Assembly (NCBI RefSeq): GCF_905147045.1
Contig: NC_065891.1
Span: forward strand, 9,309,001-9,373,000
DNA length: 64,000 nt
DNA from: Nymphalis io
Lineage: Eukaryota > Arthropoda > Insecta > Lepidoptera > Nymphalidae
Direction of reading: 5' to 3'
The first letter of the stretch is position 1. Each line of letters starts with the position of its first letter. Shown here piece after piece: positions 52,407-64,000 of this stretch. The position numbers were made by a program, and so were the translations under genes. A model generated the notes under the pieces. That model saw only the letters and a program-made list of their open reading frames with translations, was not told where the DNA came from and made no database searches.

Positions 52407-53123
52407 ATGTATAAGTATTTCGTCATTTACAACATATTACTTATAACTTTTATTGAAGCAAATACAATTCCTGAGCTTAAGACTCCTGATAAAACAGCTT
52501 TTGACAATAAATTATCCAGAGCTGATAAAAACAAAACAAACCAAGTGATAAGTGAAGGTGGCTCAATAATATCCTCTAATCCACTTACTTTGAGTAACGA
52601 AAATCATACTTTATTTAAAAATTTGGATAGTCTGAGTGGCAATAAAGAAAAGTCTGTCGTTCCCAGAAAAGGAGTCGTGTATAATCCTGCAGAAGATATT
52701 ATTCGCCACGATAAAGTGAATCAAATGTTAAATGTTACTGTCAAAAGTTTTAATGTAAATACTTCACATGTGGAATTATCACAACTAAATAAAACTGTGC
52801 TAAATGATACAAGTACATTTATTGGTACAGAAAAGATAAATGTTACCAAAATTCATAAACCTTTAATATTGTCACATGAGGCATTAGTAAAAATGGATGA
52901 ACTAAACCATTTAAATCTTGATGAAAATGGTCCAGATATCAAGGTGCATTCCATGAAGGCAGGAAGTCACCCAGGCATGATAATGCCAATTGTAATAACA
53001 ATACTTGTTGTACCTATGTTTGCTGTTGTGGGTTATATGGCACTGAAACGAGGTCGAGAGGCTTGGAAAAACAGACATTATAAAAGAATGGATTTCCTTC
53101 TCGATGGAATGTATAATGATTAA
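52407..53123 (+). CDS. Type I membrane glycoprotein, uncharacterised
   Basis: Single-exon frame of 238 codons. Residues 1-18 (MYKYFVIYNILLITFIEA) are a signal peptide. The ectodomain (about 19-190) is polar, low in cysteine, and carries seven N-glycosylation sequons (NKT, NHT, NVT, NTS, NKT, NDT, NVT). One membrane span lies at about 191-213 (MIMPIVITILVVPMFAVVGY). The 25-residue cytoplasmic tail KRGREAWKNRHYKRMDFLLD, then GMYND, is basic and aromatic and looks like the most constrained part. AATAAA candidates lie at 53145 and 53307. I cannot name the family; the lack of introns might mean retrocopy, but the intact frame and divergent arrangement with PHKA argue for a real gene. Confidence 0.8.
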   Translation: MYKYFVIYNILLITFIEANTIPELKTPDKTAFDNKLSRADKNKTNQVISEGGSIISSNPLTLSNENHTLFKNLDSLSGNKEKSVVPRKGVVYNPAEDIIRHDKVNQMLNVTVKSFNVNTSHVELSQLNKTVLNDTSTFIGTEKINVTKIHKPLILSHEALVKMDELNHLNLDENGPDIKVHSMKAGSHPGMIMPIVITILVVPMFAVVGYMALKRGREAWKNRHYKRMDFLLDGMYND

Positions 53124-53794
53124 ATTTTTGGACATTATAAATTGAATAAAAATAACAGAGATTCCTATAACTAGATTAAGATATCATTAGAGCTACCAAA
53201 ATATTATATTTCATCTAGATGATATATTTGTCTAATTGTAAATCCAAGAAATATTGTATTTTACAAAGGTTGTTTTGCTATTGCAGTATAATGTGATCTA
53301 GCTTCAAATAAACAACATTGAACTTAAATTAGTAAAAATTGACAAATAAGACTAATAGTATTTATTTAAGAGAAATATATAAAAGCTCTAAAGAGTATTG
53401 ACAATATATATATATATAAAGCAATAATTAATTGAGGTGCTTTTCATGTGCCTTGTTGATATTATTTTCTAATCATAGTTAAATGTATTTTGTATTTTTG
53501 ATATTGTAACTTTTTACATAGCTTCATAATCTTCCTAAGAGTTTTTATTGTTGTGATATATTCAGAATTTAAAATAAAATGTTGATATTATAAAATAAAA
53601 TATAATCAATTATATTTTATAAATAAAATGTTAAAAACCAATATTTTTGTAGTCTTTTATTCATAATGTTAGTTTTTTTAAAGTGCAATAAATATGTTAA
53701 ACTTGGGTAAAGTAATAAATATATCCACAAACATTCCAAATAGTCAAAAGAAAAATACATAGTAAAATAAAGTAACTGTCTAAATATCTCTCAA

Positions 53795-54180
53795 AAAGAA
53801 ATAGCTTTTTGTTTTTTTTTTATTTCTAATGACTACTGCACATTACAACACACACAACACAACAGATTATGTGGGATTCTTACCCACTAAAACCACTGTG
53901 ATGGCCGCCAAGGATTGAAGAGGCTACGGGATTGTATTGATATAACGCATCCGCGGCACCTCCCGTGCTGTGCTCCGCTCGTGGCTTGGCGGAGCTCTCC
54001 TCAGGGGTAATCTCGCTCCCACGCACTTCGCTAGTGCGTACGGCAGCGCGAGGTCATCCAGGCTGCCGTTCTCCTCAAGGTCGTCTGAAATAAGATTTGC
54101 GAGGTCATCGCACGCATCCACGGCCCCAGAGAGGCCCTATCTTTTAAGCCCCGGGCGTCGGGGCTGAGCAAAAGAGAGTA
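53795..54180 (-). mobile_element. Non-LTR retrotransposon 3' end
   Basis: Read on the minus strand, a GC-rich coding-like stretch (DACDDLANLISDDLEENGSL and beyond) is followed by GGTTTTAGTGGGTAAGAATC, a short 3' UTR and an A-rich tail at 53800-53822. This is the layout of a 5'-truncated LINE. Clade not determined; no reverse transcriptase motif is present. Confidence 0.55.
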
Positions 54181-54339
54181 CTACCACAACAACAAAAATT
54201 AAAACAACGATCACTATTCAAAGTTTTTAATTGCAGTAACAATGGTTCCCCCGTACTACAGGCAACAATCTATTAACAAAGTATCCAACAACAAAGCACA
54301 ACTTTAAACAACAGCTAAGCGGAAGCCACTATCTACAAA

Positions 54340-54650
54340 ATGACAGTGTACAATGGACATAATATGGAAGCAAATAATTCGCCAAATCATTCGGCAACTC
54401 TTAGTGCCACTGAAGGTATCCCTCAACGAACAACAGACGAAGATTAAAGAATTCGCTCGGCAAAAATCTAAATCCGCACCAATAGATATATCTTTATCTC
54501 AATGCGTTGGGTTGGGAGATTCCATCTTCTCAAGAGCCCAATTGATGACGATCCCCTTGAGAACTGTAAAATATCAAAAATATGATGATGAACAAAGTAC
54601 CAGGGTACGGAAAAACAACGTAGATCATACGTTAATTACATATTGAAGTA
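54340..54650 (+). pseudogene. Broken open frame of unknown origin
   Basis: A frame from the ATG at 54340 (MTVYNGHNMEANNSPNHSAT) stops at 54447, while an overlapping frame continues to 54646. The frames look like pieces of one decayed reading frame, possibly the start of a retroelement protein; the upstream CAACAACAAAAATTAAAACA stretch would fit a retroelement leader. No family recognised. Confidence 0.3.
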
Positions 54651-55555
54651 GAAATCTAAGCTAACGCCACAATAAAGGCGAAGAAAGACTTTTTAAGTCT
54701 TACCATTCAATGCAAATAGTACAATAAGTATAAGACTATATATCCTTACAGCCGCTAAAGTTGTATTCAGAATAGTCAAAAATAATTCGAATGAAAGACA
54801 TGAGATGACAATTGACATCATAACATATAATTATAATGTGATTATAATGGGTAGGTACCTATAAATTGTCTCAACAATTATTTAAAAAAAATATCTATTT
54901 CAACATTGCCAGATTCATAATTTTTGCGTAGATGTGGGGACTTTTAAGGCAAATCACAAAAAAGTTAAATTGCTTTCAGCTGTGAGCAGGGGGTAGCAAC
55001 CACCGTATCAGCCGTATCATAAAGATCGTAGTCGTAGACGTAGCTTTCTATCTACAGGGGCCTTGAACCTGTATAAGCAAAAATTCTTAAAATGTTATCC
55101 AAAATCTCACTCGATCTCTCAGACCGTGTGCTAAATTTCCCGGGAAAAAATGAAAATATTATACACATTTTAAATAAATTTGAATTGTTAGTTTAACTCG
55201 TAGACGGTCAAGGCGCTAAATTCGCGTGGTTGGGGGTTTGCTTATTGGTAGAGGTATCGTAAATATGTTAATCTTTATATAATGAAGTCATTTTAAATTC
55301 CATTGGTAAATGTTCTCAGAGCTTAATATGTAATAGAAATAAAACAATATAAAAAATAGCGAAAAACGAAATGAGAAAAAACAGAAAACAAAGTATATCG
55401 ATGTAAGTATAATTGTATACATTAGTTGTATAACAATACACTTGTAAATATGAGTAGCTGTAAGCAATTGCTAACAATGAAATGAAATATAAATCGCCTA
55501 AAAACGTTATTTTAGGTTTCACGCGAAAAATACTAAATCTACTCGATAATTTTTT

Positions 55556-55755
55556 GTATTCCGGTTTGTAGGGTGAGTGAGTAAATGTAATTAAAGTCAC
55601 AAAGGACATAACATCTTAGTTCGCAAGGTTGGTGGCGCATTGGCGATGTAAACGATGGTTAACATTTCTTACAATGCTAATGTCTATAAGCGTTAGTGAC
55701 CACTTACCATCAGGTGGCCCGGCCCATATGCTCGTCCGTCTATATATTAAATTTA
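55556..55755 (+). mobile_element. Repeat family B, 5'-truncated copy
   Basis: Matches the copy at 44196 from ATTCCGGTTTGTAGGGTGAG to ATCAGGTGGCCC...CATATGCTCGTCCG with a tail of A-runs; a small GGCC duplication is present before CATATGCTC. Confidence 0.82.
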
Positions 55756-56728
55756 AAAAAATTAAACCAAGTCAATCTACTTAATTGGAGTGAAACTATT
55801 TTAGTCAAAAGTTACATATTTTATTTTAAAATAGCAAGATAAGTTTTAATTATACGCTATACATTAGTTACTTTTATATTAAGTTAAAAAAATTGCATTA
55901 TTTCTTATTTTTTTGGAAAACAAAGCAAAACTATATGAAATTAAATGAGTAAGGAATTTTTGAGAACATAGCTTGGCAACTCTGAATTGCCTGCACTCTG
56001 TTTTACTGTCAAATCTGGATATAGCAGATTATGTACGTAAGTTTTGTGAGTGATAAACAATTTGTATGCTTAAATTGATAATCAAAGCTAGGAAATGTTA
56101 GTAAAACTGTTACGATTTCCTTATGTGAAGTGTAATTTAATAATTTTTTAACAGTATTAGTGCTCTCGGTTAAGAAAATATAACCTTGGTTTGAAAATGG
56201 TAAGTAATACTAGGTTGTAGTATATATTTATTTTGTTTTATATCTAGCTATCTTATTTTCTTTGTATTGTACAAAATAAATAGTTTCAAGTGTAATTTAT
56301 AGTAATAATTTTCGCATTCAAAACTGCTTACTGTATTCTATTTATTAAATTATTTAAATTTAAGCACCAACTTTCACGGTGTATATTTTTAGACAGGAAC
56401 ATCACTAAGTTTAATATTTATTTAATGACATAAAAAGATGTGTTGCCTTTTTATAGAAACATATTTTTGATTTCATAAAAAAAATTAAAGTGTTATGTAT
56501 TTATTATATACATAAATATAAATAAAACTTTCTTAGTTAAAATTCTGCTTATTGTTATAATTATTAGTTGTCATGCATTTTTCTGGATTAAATGATGTAA
56601 TTTTAAATATGAATATTTTATAAACGTATACATAATTAACATTAAAATTTTGGGAATGGAACTAAGCATTATTTTACTTCGTAGAATAAATCCAAAGAAA
56701 GGATACTTCTTATGTGCTAAATTTAAAG

Positions 56729-56767
56729 ATGGAACATAATGTGAATAAATTAATACTTGAACAATGA
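56729..56767 (+). promoter_or_regulatory. Upstream ORF overlapping the Ac13E start codon
   Basis: ATG at 56729 opens 12 codons (MEHNVNKLILEQ) ending in TGA at 56765-56767. The stop shares two bases with the main ATG (ATGA). Ribosomes translating it would have to reinitiate one base back, so it may lower cyclase output. Presence is seen; effect is inferred. Confidence 0.5.
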
Positions 56768-59700
56768 GTGCCCAGAGTGGGTGTGTTACTTGTAATGATG
56801 GGTCTGAACATTTTGATGGTAAGCATGATGGTGATTACTCGGAGGGAGAAGATGCTCAAATTCGGCTTGCACCTCATGTTCAAGCATATTTGGCACATAA
56901 CAATCCTACTACTAATTGCTGTGGTTTTGCCATACCAATTGCTTTTGAAAGGGCTGCTGCTGGCACATGGTGGAACCCAAGATTTGATTCAGAGATACTT
57001 GAAGGACAATATAGGAGCAGTTCCTTCAGGCAGATAAGATTACGATTTAGGTTTGTGATTAAATTTTTGATTGTATTTATTTGATGTTTATTGCTTGCTC
57101 CAAAGTTAAACAACTGCTATACACCATTATATATCTAGTTTTTTTTTAATTTATGTTTATTATAATAAGTGTTGTCTTTTTCAGATTTGCACTTTTGTAT
57201 ATTTTGATATTTTCTATATCATGGTTTATCTACTTTGTCGTCCTTGGCTTAAATGGTGTAACTGTGAAATGGCCGTTTCTGTGTTCTATATTTGCTGGTG
57301 TCCTTCTTATTACATCTATAATGCTATTCGTTACCTTTACAAATGTTTACAAAGTATATACATCCAAGCTGTCTTTGATTATGGCACTTGCCCTGTGTAC
57401 ACTAAGTCTTTCATTAGTAACATTGACCACACAAATTAATGGTGATTTTTCTCAAGCAGCTGATATTAGTCAATCGGGACATTTTACTATGTGTATAGAA
57501 ATACTCTTGATCATATACACTTTGACACCATTACCCCTTTTTGCTTGTGTCATAATTGGACTCTTATATTCTACAGTATTTGAAATTCTAAACATAGTTT
57601 TGCACTTGTCTGAACAAGAATGGCAATTTCCTGGAATGTTTGTGAGAGTTTTGCTTCAAGTTTGTGTCCACATTATTGGTGTACATATTTATCTAATGAC
57701 ATTTGTGAGAATGCGTGGCACTTTTATGAAAGTAGGTCAGAGTTTACTTGTGAGAAGGCAGCTAGAAATGGAAAAACAATTAAAAGAGAAAATGATACAT
57801 TCTGTAATGCCACCGAAACTTGCCAGCTGGTTGATGAAGGAGCAAGTTTTGGAGTTTGAAACAAATTTGAAAACTCACAATTCTCTAAATCCACGTCCAT
57901 CGAATCCCGGTGCGTCGGATATCAAATCATTATTTCGACCTTTTAACATGAGCTCAATGGATAACGTTAGCATTTTATTTGCTGATATTGTTGGTTTTAC
58001 AAGAATGTCGAGTAACAAAGGAGCGGAGGAGTTAGTAAATATACTGAATGATCTATTTGAAAAGTTCGATGAGTTATGTTTGATTCATGGTTGCGAAAAA
58101 ATCTCCACATTAGGAGACTGTTATTACTGCGTATCCGGTTGTCCTGAACCGAGGCCCGATCACGCAACTTGCTGCGTAGAAATGGGACTGGGTATGTATC
58201 ATAAGATATGGTGATGAGTTAAATATAAAGCTTAACGTATAATACATACATTCCACTCGTTCGTATTACTTAAGAACGTAATATAATGACTGTGACCTAA
58301 ATTTCTCGTCACATGCACGCGCTTTTTACAGACATCTTTATTGATCGGTACCGGTTATAATATGAAAAATGATTGCAGATTGCAATTTGTAACATTAGTC
58401 GGCCCGATCGATCAGGATGACTGCACGTCAATATTAATGCCATGTTTAATCATTCTTTTTACTTCAATATATAAAGCTTTTTATATGTATATCGATTTGA
58501 GCAACAACCCGTCTAAGTTACTTATTGTTTAACCTAAAGTATATTATAAGATTTTACTATGAAGTCTTTAAACTTTTAGGTATGATAGATGCTATTCAGG
58601 ATTTTGATAGAGAGCGCGGCGAGGGTGTGAACATGAGGGTTGGGGTTCATACGGGAACGGTTCTCTGTGGTATTGTTGGTACACGTCGATTCAAATTTGA
58701 TGTCTGGAGCAACGATGTAACTTTAGCTAATAAGATGGAATCATCAGGAAAACCGGGCCGTGTACATATTTCTGAAGAGACTAGCAAATTTCTAGGTGGC
58801 TCCTACGTTTTAGAAGAGGGAGATGATGTTTTCGGTCAGTATTTCAAATAGTTTATTGAGCATGTTTTTATTTTACCTTTGCATTATTTAAATACCTTAA
58901 ATGTATCCAGGTCATAAGACTTACTTCATTGAAAGCCGCCAGATAAGCTCTCCGTACGATCACGACCACTGTCTCACTCCGTCGAACCCTGTCAATCTCC
59001 GCCTCATTATATCTCCCGCTATTTCCCCGCAATCAGTTTTATCCTATAATCATTTACCTCTGCCGGGATCTGGTAAAACTAGTGAACCATCAACAGACGC
59101 AAGGGAAAACAAAGATGATGCCAAAAATTCCTGTAATTTCCTATCACCTAGTCCCTTTAATATTCGTACTAAAGCTAGTTCGCTTCCGAGTATTCTGGAT
59201 TCGGATACCGAGATGGACGAAAAGAAGAACTTTCCCGAAGAAACGGACAACTCATCAAAAAGTCCAACGTCTGTCGGTGAGTTTACGTTAAGCTAAAGTT
59301 TGTTTTATGTGACGTAATTAAGCGAATGCATCATAATTATTTTATTTACCAGTTAGTTTTTAGTTTTCATTGTAATAACTAACGCAGAACATGAACGTAA
59401 ATGACCTATGACCCACTATTATTATTTACTCAATTACAATAATACGTTAAGATATAATTATAGATTTTTTTTTCATTCGAAATGAAAAATTTGTTACAAA
59501 CGCATTGGAAATTTTTAATAATGTTGGTATTTCCCGTTAAAAGGAAATGCTAGTCGAAAATAGCTGAGAGAAAAACGTAACGCCGGATAACGCTACTGGT
59601 TTTTGCGGTCATATATTATTTGTACCTAATGTGAACTAAGTCACAGTTTTATTTATTAAAAGTCTTAGTTATCAGTGGCACAAGGCACGGCGCACAGATA

Positions 59701-62700
59701 AGATATAGAGAGACTCTTAGTTGCTTGAAGGTGATGCTCTCTGCGCATCAAACCACTACTATTGCTTTTAAAATATGACATATTTTCCAATAATAGTTTT
59801 ATCTTGATATTCCAATTAAAAAACTTGTAAAACGAGTTTGAAAGATGGTTTGGTTTAGATAATTTTAGATACTTAATGTTTATTTGTATATCAATGAAGC
59901 GAAATTATATAGTAATCTTCAATATAAATATTTTATTTAAGATTTTGATATAAATTATATTAGACAGGAATAATTCAAAGTTACTATTTAATTTACGGCC
60001 CTAACCCTATATACTGACCTGTTGTGCTCGATGATAGTTTGCCGTAAGAATATCAAGAATTATTCAATTTATAATCAATCAACTAAAGAAAAGACGTTAT
60101 ATTCAATTTTAAATAAAGGTCGGATATTATTATGTTTCGTTTTTTATTATCTTAATTTCCTTAAAAATACCATGTATTTTGATAGCTGCATCAAAAAGTT
60201 AGTTTTCTCGTTTACAGCGCATTAAGAATCTTAATGACGGACATAATATTATGTTCAAAATAATATAAACAATTGAAACTTTAAAGCGTTTTCGTGTACA
60301 TTTGCTGATTTTCAAATCAGACAATGTTAATAGGAACATGGTTTCTCGAGTCGCTTAAGGTTTTTGAAGGCGTTTTGGATTAATTTTATTTTACGTGATA
60401 TGGCAATGATACAATTGCTATTTTTAAGGAATATATTACATTTAAAAAAAAATCTACACTTAGTATGAAATAATTTAGTTGTAGTATTAGTACTTAATAT
60501 TTATATGATTCAAATGAATACTATCATTAGATTGGTTTTAAAATTAAAAATTTACTATTCCGTATGTTTGTCATAAATGAATAAAACGTATAATTTGCGG
60601 AAAGTAACGCTTGAAATTAATTATCTATAAGCGCAGATTATCATTAAATGATAACCCTGAACTACTGAGTTCTGAAACTGGTTTGCAATTACTGTAAATG
60701 TTGCTTTGAAATCAACGTAAAATCTTCCTTGTACAGACTGTTAATACTACACACTTAGATCGAAATCTAAACGTATCTAAGTTTGTGTAACGTTTTAGAT
60801 TTGAAAACCAATTAAAATTTAAGAGTTTCGAATTAGTTTTGATAGAATTTTTTTAATCAAAAGCAGAGTTCATGATCACGGTTCAGGTTGTGAGAGGCTT
60901 ATAAGTCAATAGAATATCGATTAAATCAGGATGATTCTTCGAAATTGAACTGTTATTGAGTTAATCGAGTATAATTTTTCTTAATAGGTAGTTTATGTAT
61001 ATATATTATCAACTTTATTTTCATTGTTAAAAGTTTAACGACGTAGCGAGTAGCTCAGTCTTCCTAGATAAATTCCCAGATAGTAGTTTAGTAAGTAACT
61101 TTAAAAAACTAATATAATTAACCTTGCGTTATTTACTGAGATGAGAATTGTGATTATTTATGACAGACACCATCACGGTTTGATGAATCTGTCTAATGAA
61201 TGGCACAATTATCACAATAATGAGCTTGTGTTATAATTATAACTCTTTAAACTATTTTTTTTTCAAATTATATTTTAAGTAATAATTCTGTTAGTATACA
61301 TTTTTAGCGCTATTATTTTGCCAGAAATTCCTATAAACGGATCCGATTATTTGATCTGTTTTTTCGGATTGCAATCTCTAATCGTAAGTGCTAACGTTTT
61401 ATTAGATTTACTATGAATGATTGTCGCCTGTGTGCGAATATTACTAAGCGTTACAGCTAAATGCAAGATTAAAGTGTATGAGAATTATCCATGGAAAAGT
61501 AAAATTATTAAATTATTAAACTATAGAAAATATATGCGTAAGATTTTAGTTCGATAAACATCACTTACACTCAACCGCCATTTGTTGAAGATCAATCTCG
61601 CAAAGTGTACCGTTTTCATTGAAATATATATTAATAAAATCTATTTAACATTTTTCGTTTATCTTATATTCCACTCTCGCAATCTTTTAGTCATCTAGTT
61701 GTCATAATCATATGCTTATAGATCAGTAACACTCTTGCCCTAAGTGATTGTTCAATAAATAGTTTGTTCATTCAATAATATGCGTCTATTATTGATGTTG
61801 ATAATTATTCATACTTTTCTTTTCAAAGGATGAAAGAATTAATGGATATTTATGGATAGCAAAATTTTTTTAGTATTATAATCGTCAAACCTGCGAATTT
61901 TACATCGCTTGACGACCTGTACACCGCGGAGTTATAACGAATAGCAAAAAGATAGATCATATATAACGAGTAGATTTTAAATGCAAACATTTATAGCATC
62001 CATGTCTTACTTTATAAAAACCTGTACATAAGCATTTATAAAATTCCTTAAATAGATCATAAAAAGGCATAATTAATTTATTAATAATACTTAAGAAATA
62101 TATACAATAAAAAATAATGACCCGTTCATAGTGTGGCAATTGCGTGAACTTCACGTGGTATAATGATGTAAATAGCGTTTGTTTATATTAAAAGTGATGA
62201 ACTAATTTCTGTTAAACAGTTTCAAACTAGGGTATTCATGTATAAACTAAAAGATAAAATATGAACGTTCTGAACGCAAGGAACTGTTCTGTATTCTGTT
62301 AACCGTAAACAGGTAAACGATGAGTCGAGATCGCCCAGTGGTAAGAACACGTGCATCTTAACTTAGATTACGGGTTCAAACCGGGGCATGAACTACTGAC
62401 TTTATACTTATGAGATGGATGTGTGTGCTTGATTTGTGATGATAATTTATCTTGTGCTCGTAAAACCGGCACGTGTCGGATGAAAATCTGCCAGTTGTAT
62501 ATACACCAATCCACATTGGAGCAGACTGGTGGAATAAGCTCCAAAGTCCAAACCTAATAAGGACGGGCCTCAGCCAAGCGTGGGATATATGCTGTTATTG
62601 CCTTTAACGTTAGGTAAATGTTTTACATTCCAGGAAGTTACGGTAAATATACGAATAAAATAAAAAACTGGAAAGTACCAAGGTTCCTGAGGAAGCATTC

Positions 62701-63638
62701 GGACACGCCACTACATGAAATGAAAAAACGAGAACTCAACGAAAAGACAATACAAATGATGGAACGCGGAGACGACTTGCAACTAAACAATGGTTACCAA
62801 CAAGTGCCGATAGTAATAGAATCTCAGGACAAGTTTAGGCCGCTGCAGAGTAGTAGTAAGCTAAACATCCCCCACAGCCATGAAGTGGCGTCGGTTGAAA
62901 AAGAAATAATTGATATTCGATCGTATTTAAGCCAGTCTAGAAGTAACATGTCGCCCTTTGTTAGAAGTAGCAGCTATAGATCTCAGTACGGAAGAGTAAA
63001 CTTAGAGGTTAGTTATATTCACTATAGGCACGCTTTTTTTTATAATTGCTATTATTGAATTGTAGTCATTTATTTAAATGTTATTTGATCAGTACGTACT
63101 TTAACCTTGAATTAACCTTCAATTTTCAATAATTAATTTATAAACTAATATCAAAACGGGAGGTTGATTGTGGACTCAAATTCGGACTGACTGAATTTTC
63201 ACGTGCTTAATTTGAGTTTGAGTGAAGGAAAACATCGTGCGTATGTCGGATGAAAATTTTGTATGTGTAACACGCATTAAAGTAGCGTCGATGAATTAGT
63301 TCTAAAGGTTTAGAAGTTCTAAAGGTTTCTCTTTAAGCGGAGAGGAGGCCTTAGCCGAGAGTGGATATTTACAATCTGTTTCTTTACTTTGTTCATCATT
63401 AAGTGAAGAAGGCTGGCTCATATTTGACCACAATTTTCAGATACCCGTTAGCCGTGCTCGTAGTTCGACACTCGCGACTCAAGGGGATATCGTCCGGCCC
63501 AAAAGCCGTAAACTAAACCTCCCCTTACCTCACGTGCCCCGTCCCCACGACGACGCCGTCAGCCTCTGTCCGTCGGTCAATAGCCGCAAGGATTCCGGCA
63601 TTCGAAGTACAAGCCGGAGATCGAGTATCCAGCAGCAG
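56764..63638 (+). CDS. Ac13E: Adenylyl cyclase type 9, N-terminal half (runs off the window)
   Basis: Membrane adenylyl cyclase making cAMP from ATP. Exons: 56764-57050, 57185-58191, 58580-58834, 58911-59276, 62634-63007 and 63441-63638, in phase, 829 residues so far; the second membrane block and C2 domain must lie beyond 64000. Start: the ATG at 56764, because an in-frame TGA lies two codons upstream. The cytosolic N-terminus ends with GTWWNPRFDSEILEG, a type 9 hallmark. Six membrane spans fill about residues 97-290. C1 domain: SILFADIVGFTRM and GDCYYCVSGCPEP supply the two metal-binding aspartates, then MRVGVHTGTVLCGIVG and RRFKFDVWSNDVTLAN. The C1b linker is Ser/Pro-rich and unstructured. 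Human ADCY9 and Drosophila Ac13E are the closest families. Identity secure; the gene is incomplete only because of the window edge. Confidence 0.94.
59277..62633 (+). other. Ac13E intron 4
   Basis: A 3.4-kb intron (GTGAGT to TTCCAG), AT-rich. Nothing coding is visible. A SINE copy occupies its last 310 bases. A more GC-balanced patch at about 59660-59760 has no recognisable feature. Confidence 0.6.
62323..62600 (+). mobile_element. SINE family A, diverged copy
   Basis: Head GAGTCGAGATCGCCCAGTGG and B-box region GGTTCAAACCGGG are recognisable; the body and the TGGAGCAGACTGGTGGAATA block follow with many changes. It ends about 33 bp before the acceptor of Ac13E exon 5. Confidence 0.75.
63155..63385 (+). 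mobile_element. SINE family A, strongly diverged copy
   Basis: Recognisable by TGAATTTTCACGTGCTTAAT, GAAGGAAAACATCGTG and GAGAGGAGGCCTTAGCC. The tRNA-like head is decayed. It ends about 55 bp before the acceptor of Ac13E exon 6. Confidence 0.65.
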
Positions 63639-64000
63639 GTAAAAAATTTTAATACTTCAATTCAACTACTTAATTTTTAATTTAAGATTTGGAAGAGATA
63701 ATATTATAGTAACAGTATTCCTATTACATAATGTTATGCATATTATTATAAAGAAATTTTGTAACATTATTTAAAAGGTACAGACATTATAGAAATGGTT
63801 TTTGTTTTAAATCTTATAAACATTTATTAGAGTTTCTCTGGGTTGAGATACATGCACGAACGATTCTGCGCAACACGATTCATTTTATAGAGAGAATTAG
63901 TTGGATTCGCTCAAACTACTTATTATATCAACAAATGACTTTTACGTTAATACAGTTATAGGTATCTATGTGTGTTTAATGTATGTTTTCCATTATCTAA
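63639..64000 (+). other. Start of Ac13E intron 6
   Basis: Follows the donor GTAAAA after exon 63441-63638. AT-rich, without further exon or repeat that I can see before the window ends. Confidence 0.6.

Larger units (their letters stand above)
53124..56763. other. Intergenic region with retroelement remnants and Ac13E 5' UTR
   Basis: Contains a LINE-like 3' end (53790-54180, minus), a broken frame of unknown origin (54340-54650), a family B repeat (55556-55755), and a likely 5' UTR exon of the adenylyl cyclase ending at 56199 with GTAAGT; an acceptor (TTACTTCGTAG) at 56684 would start the second exon. No other gene is evident. Confidence 0.55.

Overview
The window is AT-rich eukaryotic nuclear DNA with spliced genes (GT-AG introns, a few GC-AG), short tRNA-derived SINEs with target-site duplications, and protein sequences that read as insect. 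The repeat families (a SINE with a Pol III A/B-box head, and a second family whose 3' end carries ATCAGGTGG and CATATGCTCGTCCG) look like those I know from butterfly genomes, so I infer Lepidoptera, probably a nymphalid. The species is not determined.

Layout. 1-7176: non-coding, with repeats and the upstream region of a D-type cyclin. 7177-19786 (+): cyclin D (CycD), five coding exons with long introns; the first exon lies in a cluster of palindromic CAGCTG sites. 19787-23815: convergent intergenic region with a 334-bp inverted-repeat element. 23816-36242 (-): a giant coiled-coil golgin, probably lava lamp, ten coding exons including one of 6.6 kb; its last two exons lie beyond an apparent stop codon that is really part of a splice donor. 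36243-36943: short divergent promoter region. 36944-38316 (+): mitochondrial ribosomal protein L28, five exons. 38317-40255: convergent spacer. 40256-51689 (-): alpha regulatory subunit of phosphorylase kinase, 17 coding exons in any one transcript, plus a pair of same-length mutually exclusive exons and two in-frame cassette exons. 51690-52406: divergent spacer. 52407-53123 (+): a single-exon type I membrane glycoprotein that I do not recognise. 53124-56763: retrotransposon remnants. 56764-63638 (+, runs off the right edge): a type-9 adenylyl cyclase (Ac13E/ADCY9), first half only.

The genes are ordinary, unrelated animal housekeeping and signalling genes and not a cluster: cell-cycle entry (CycD with Cdk4/6), Golgi organisation, mitochondrial translation, glycogen breakdown control (phosphorylase kinase, itself controlled by cAMP) and cAMP synthesis. 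Finding two steps of the cAMP-to-glycogenolysis route on one window is probably coincidence.

The most interesting observations are in gene regulation and splicing: the 148/148-bp exon pair in phosphorylase kinase, a near-perfect 25-bp RNA hairpin 22 nt past an exon donor and before a GC-AG cassette exon, the AP-4-like site cluster at CycD, and an inverted-repeat element flanked by unusually long direct repeats. All exon boundaries were derived by reading splice signals, phase and protein family similarity from memory; no alignment or RNA data were available.
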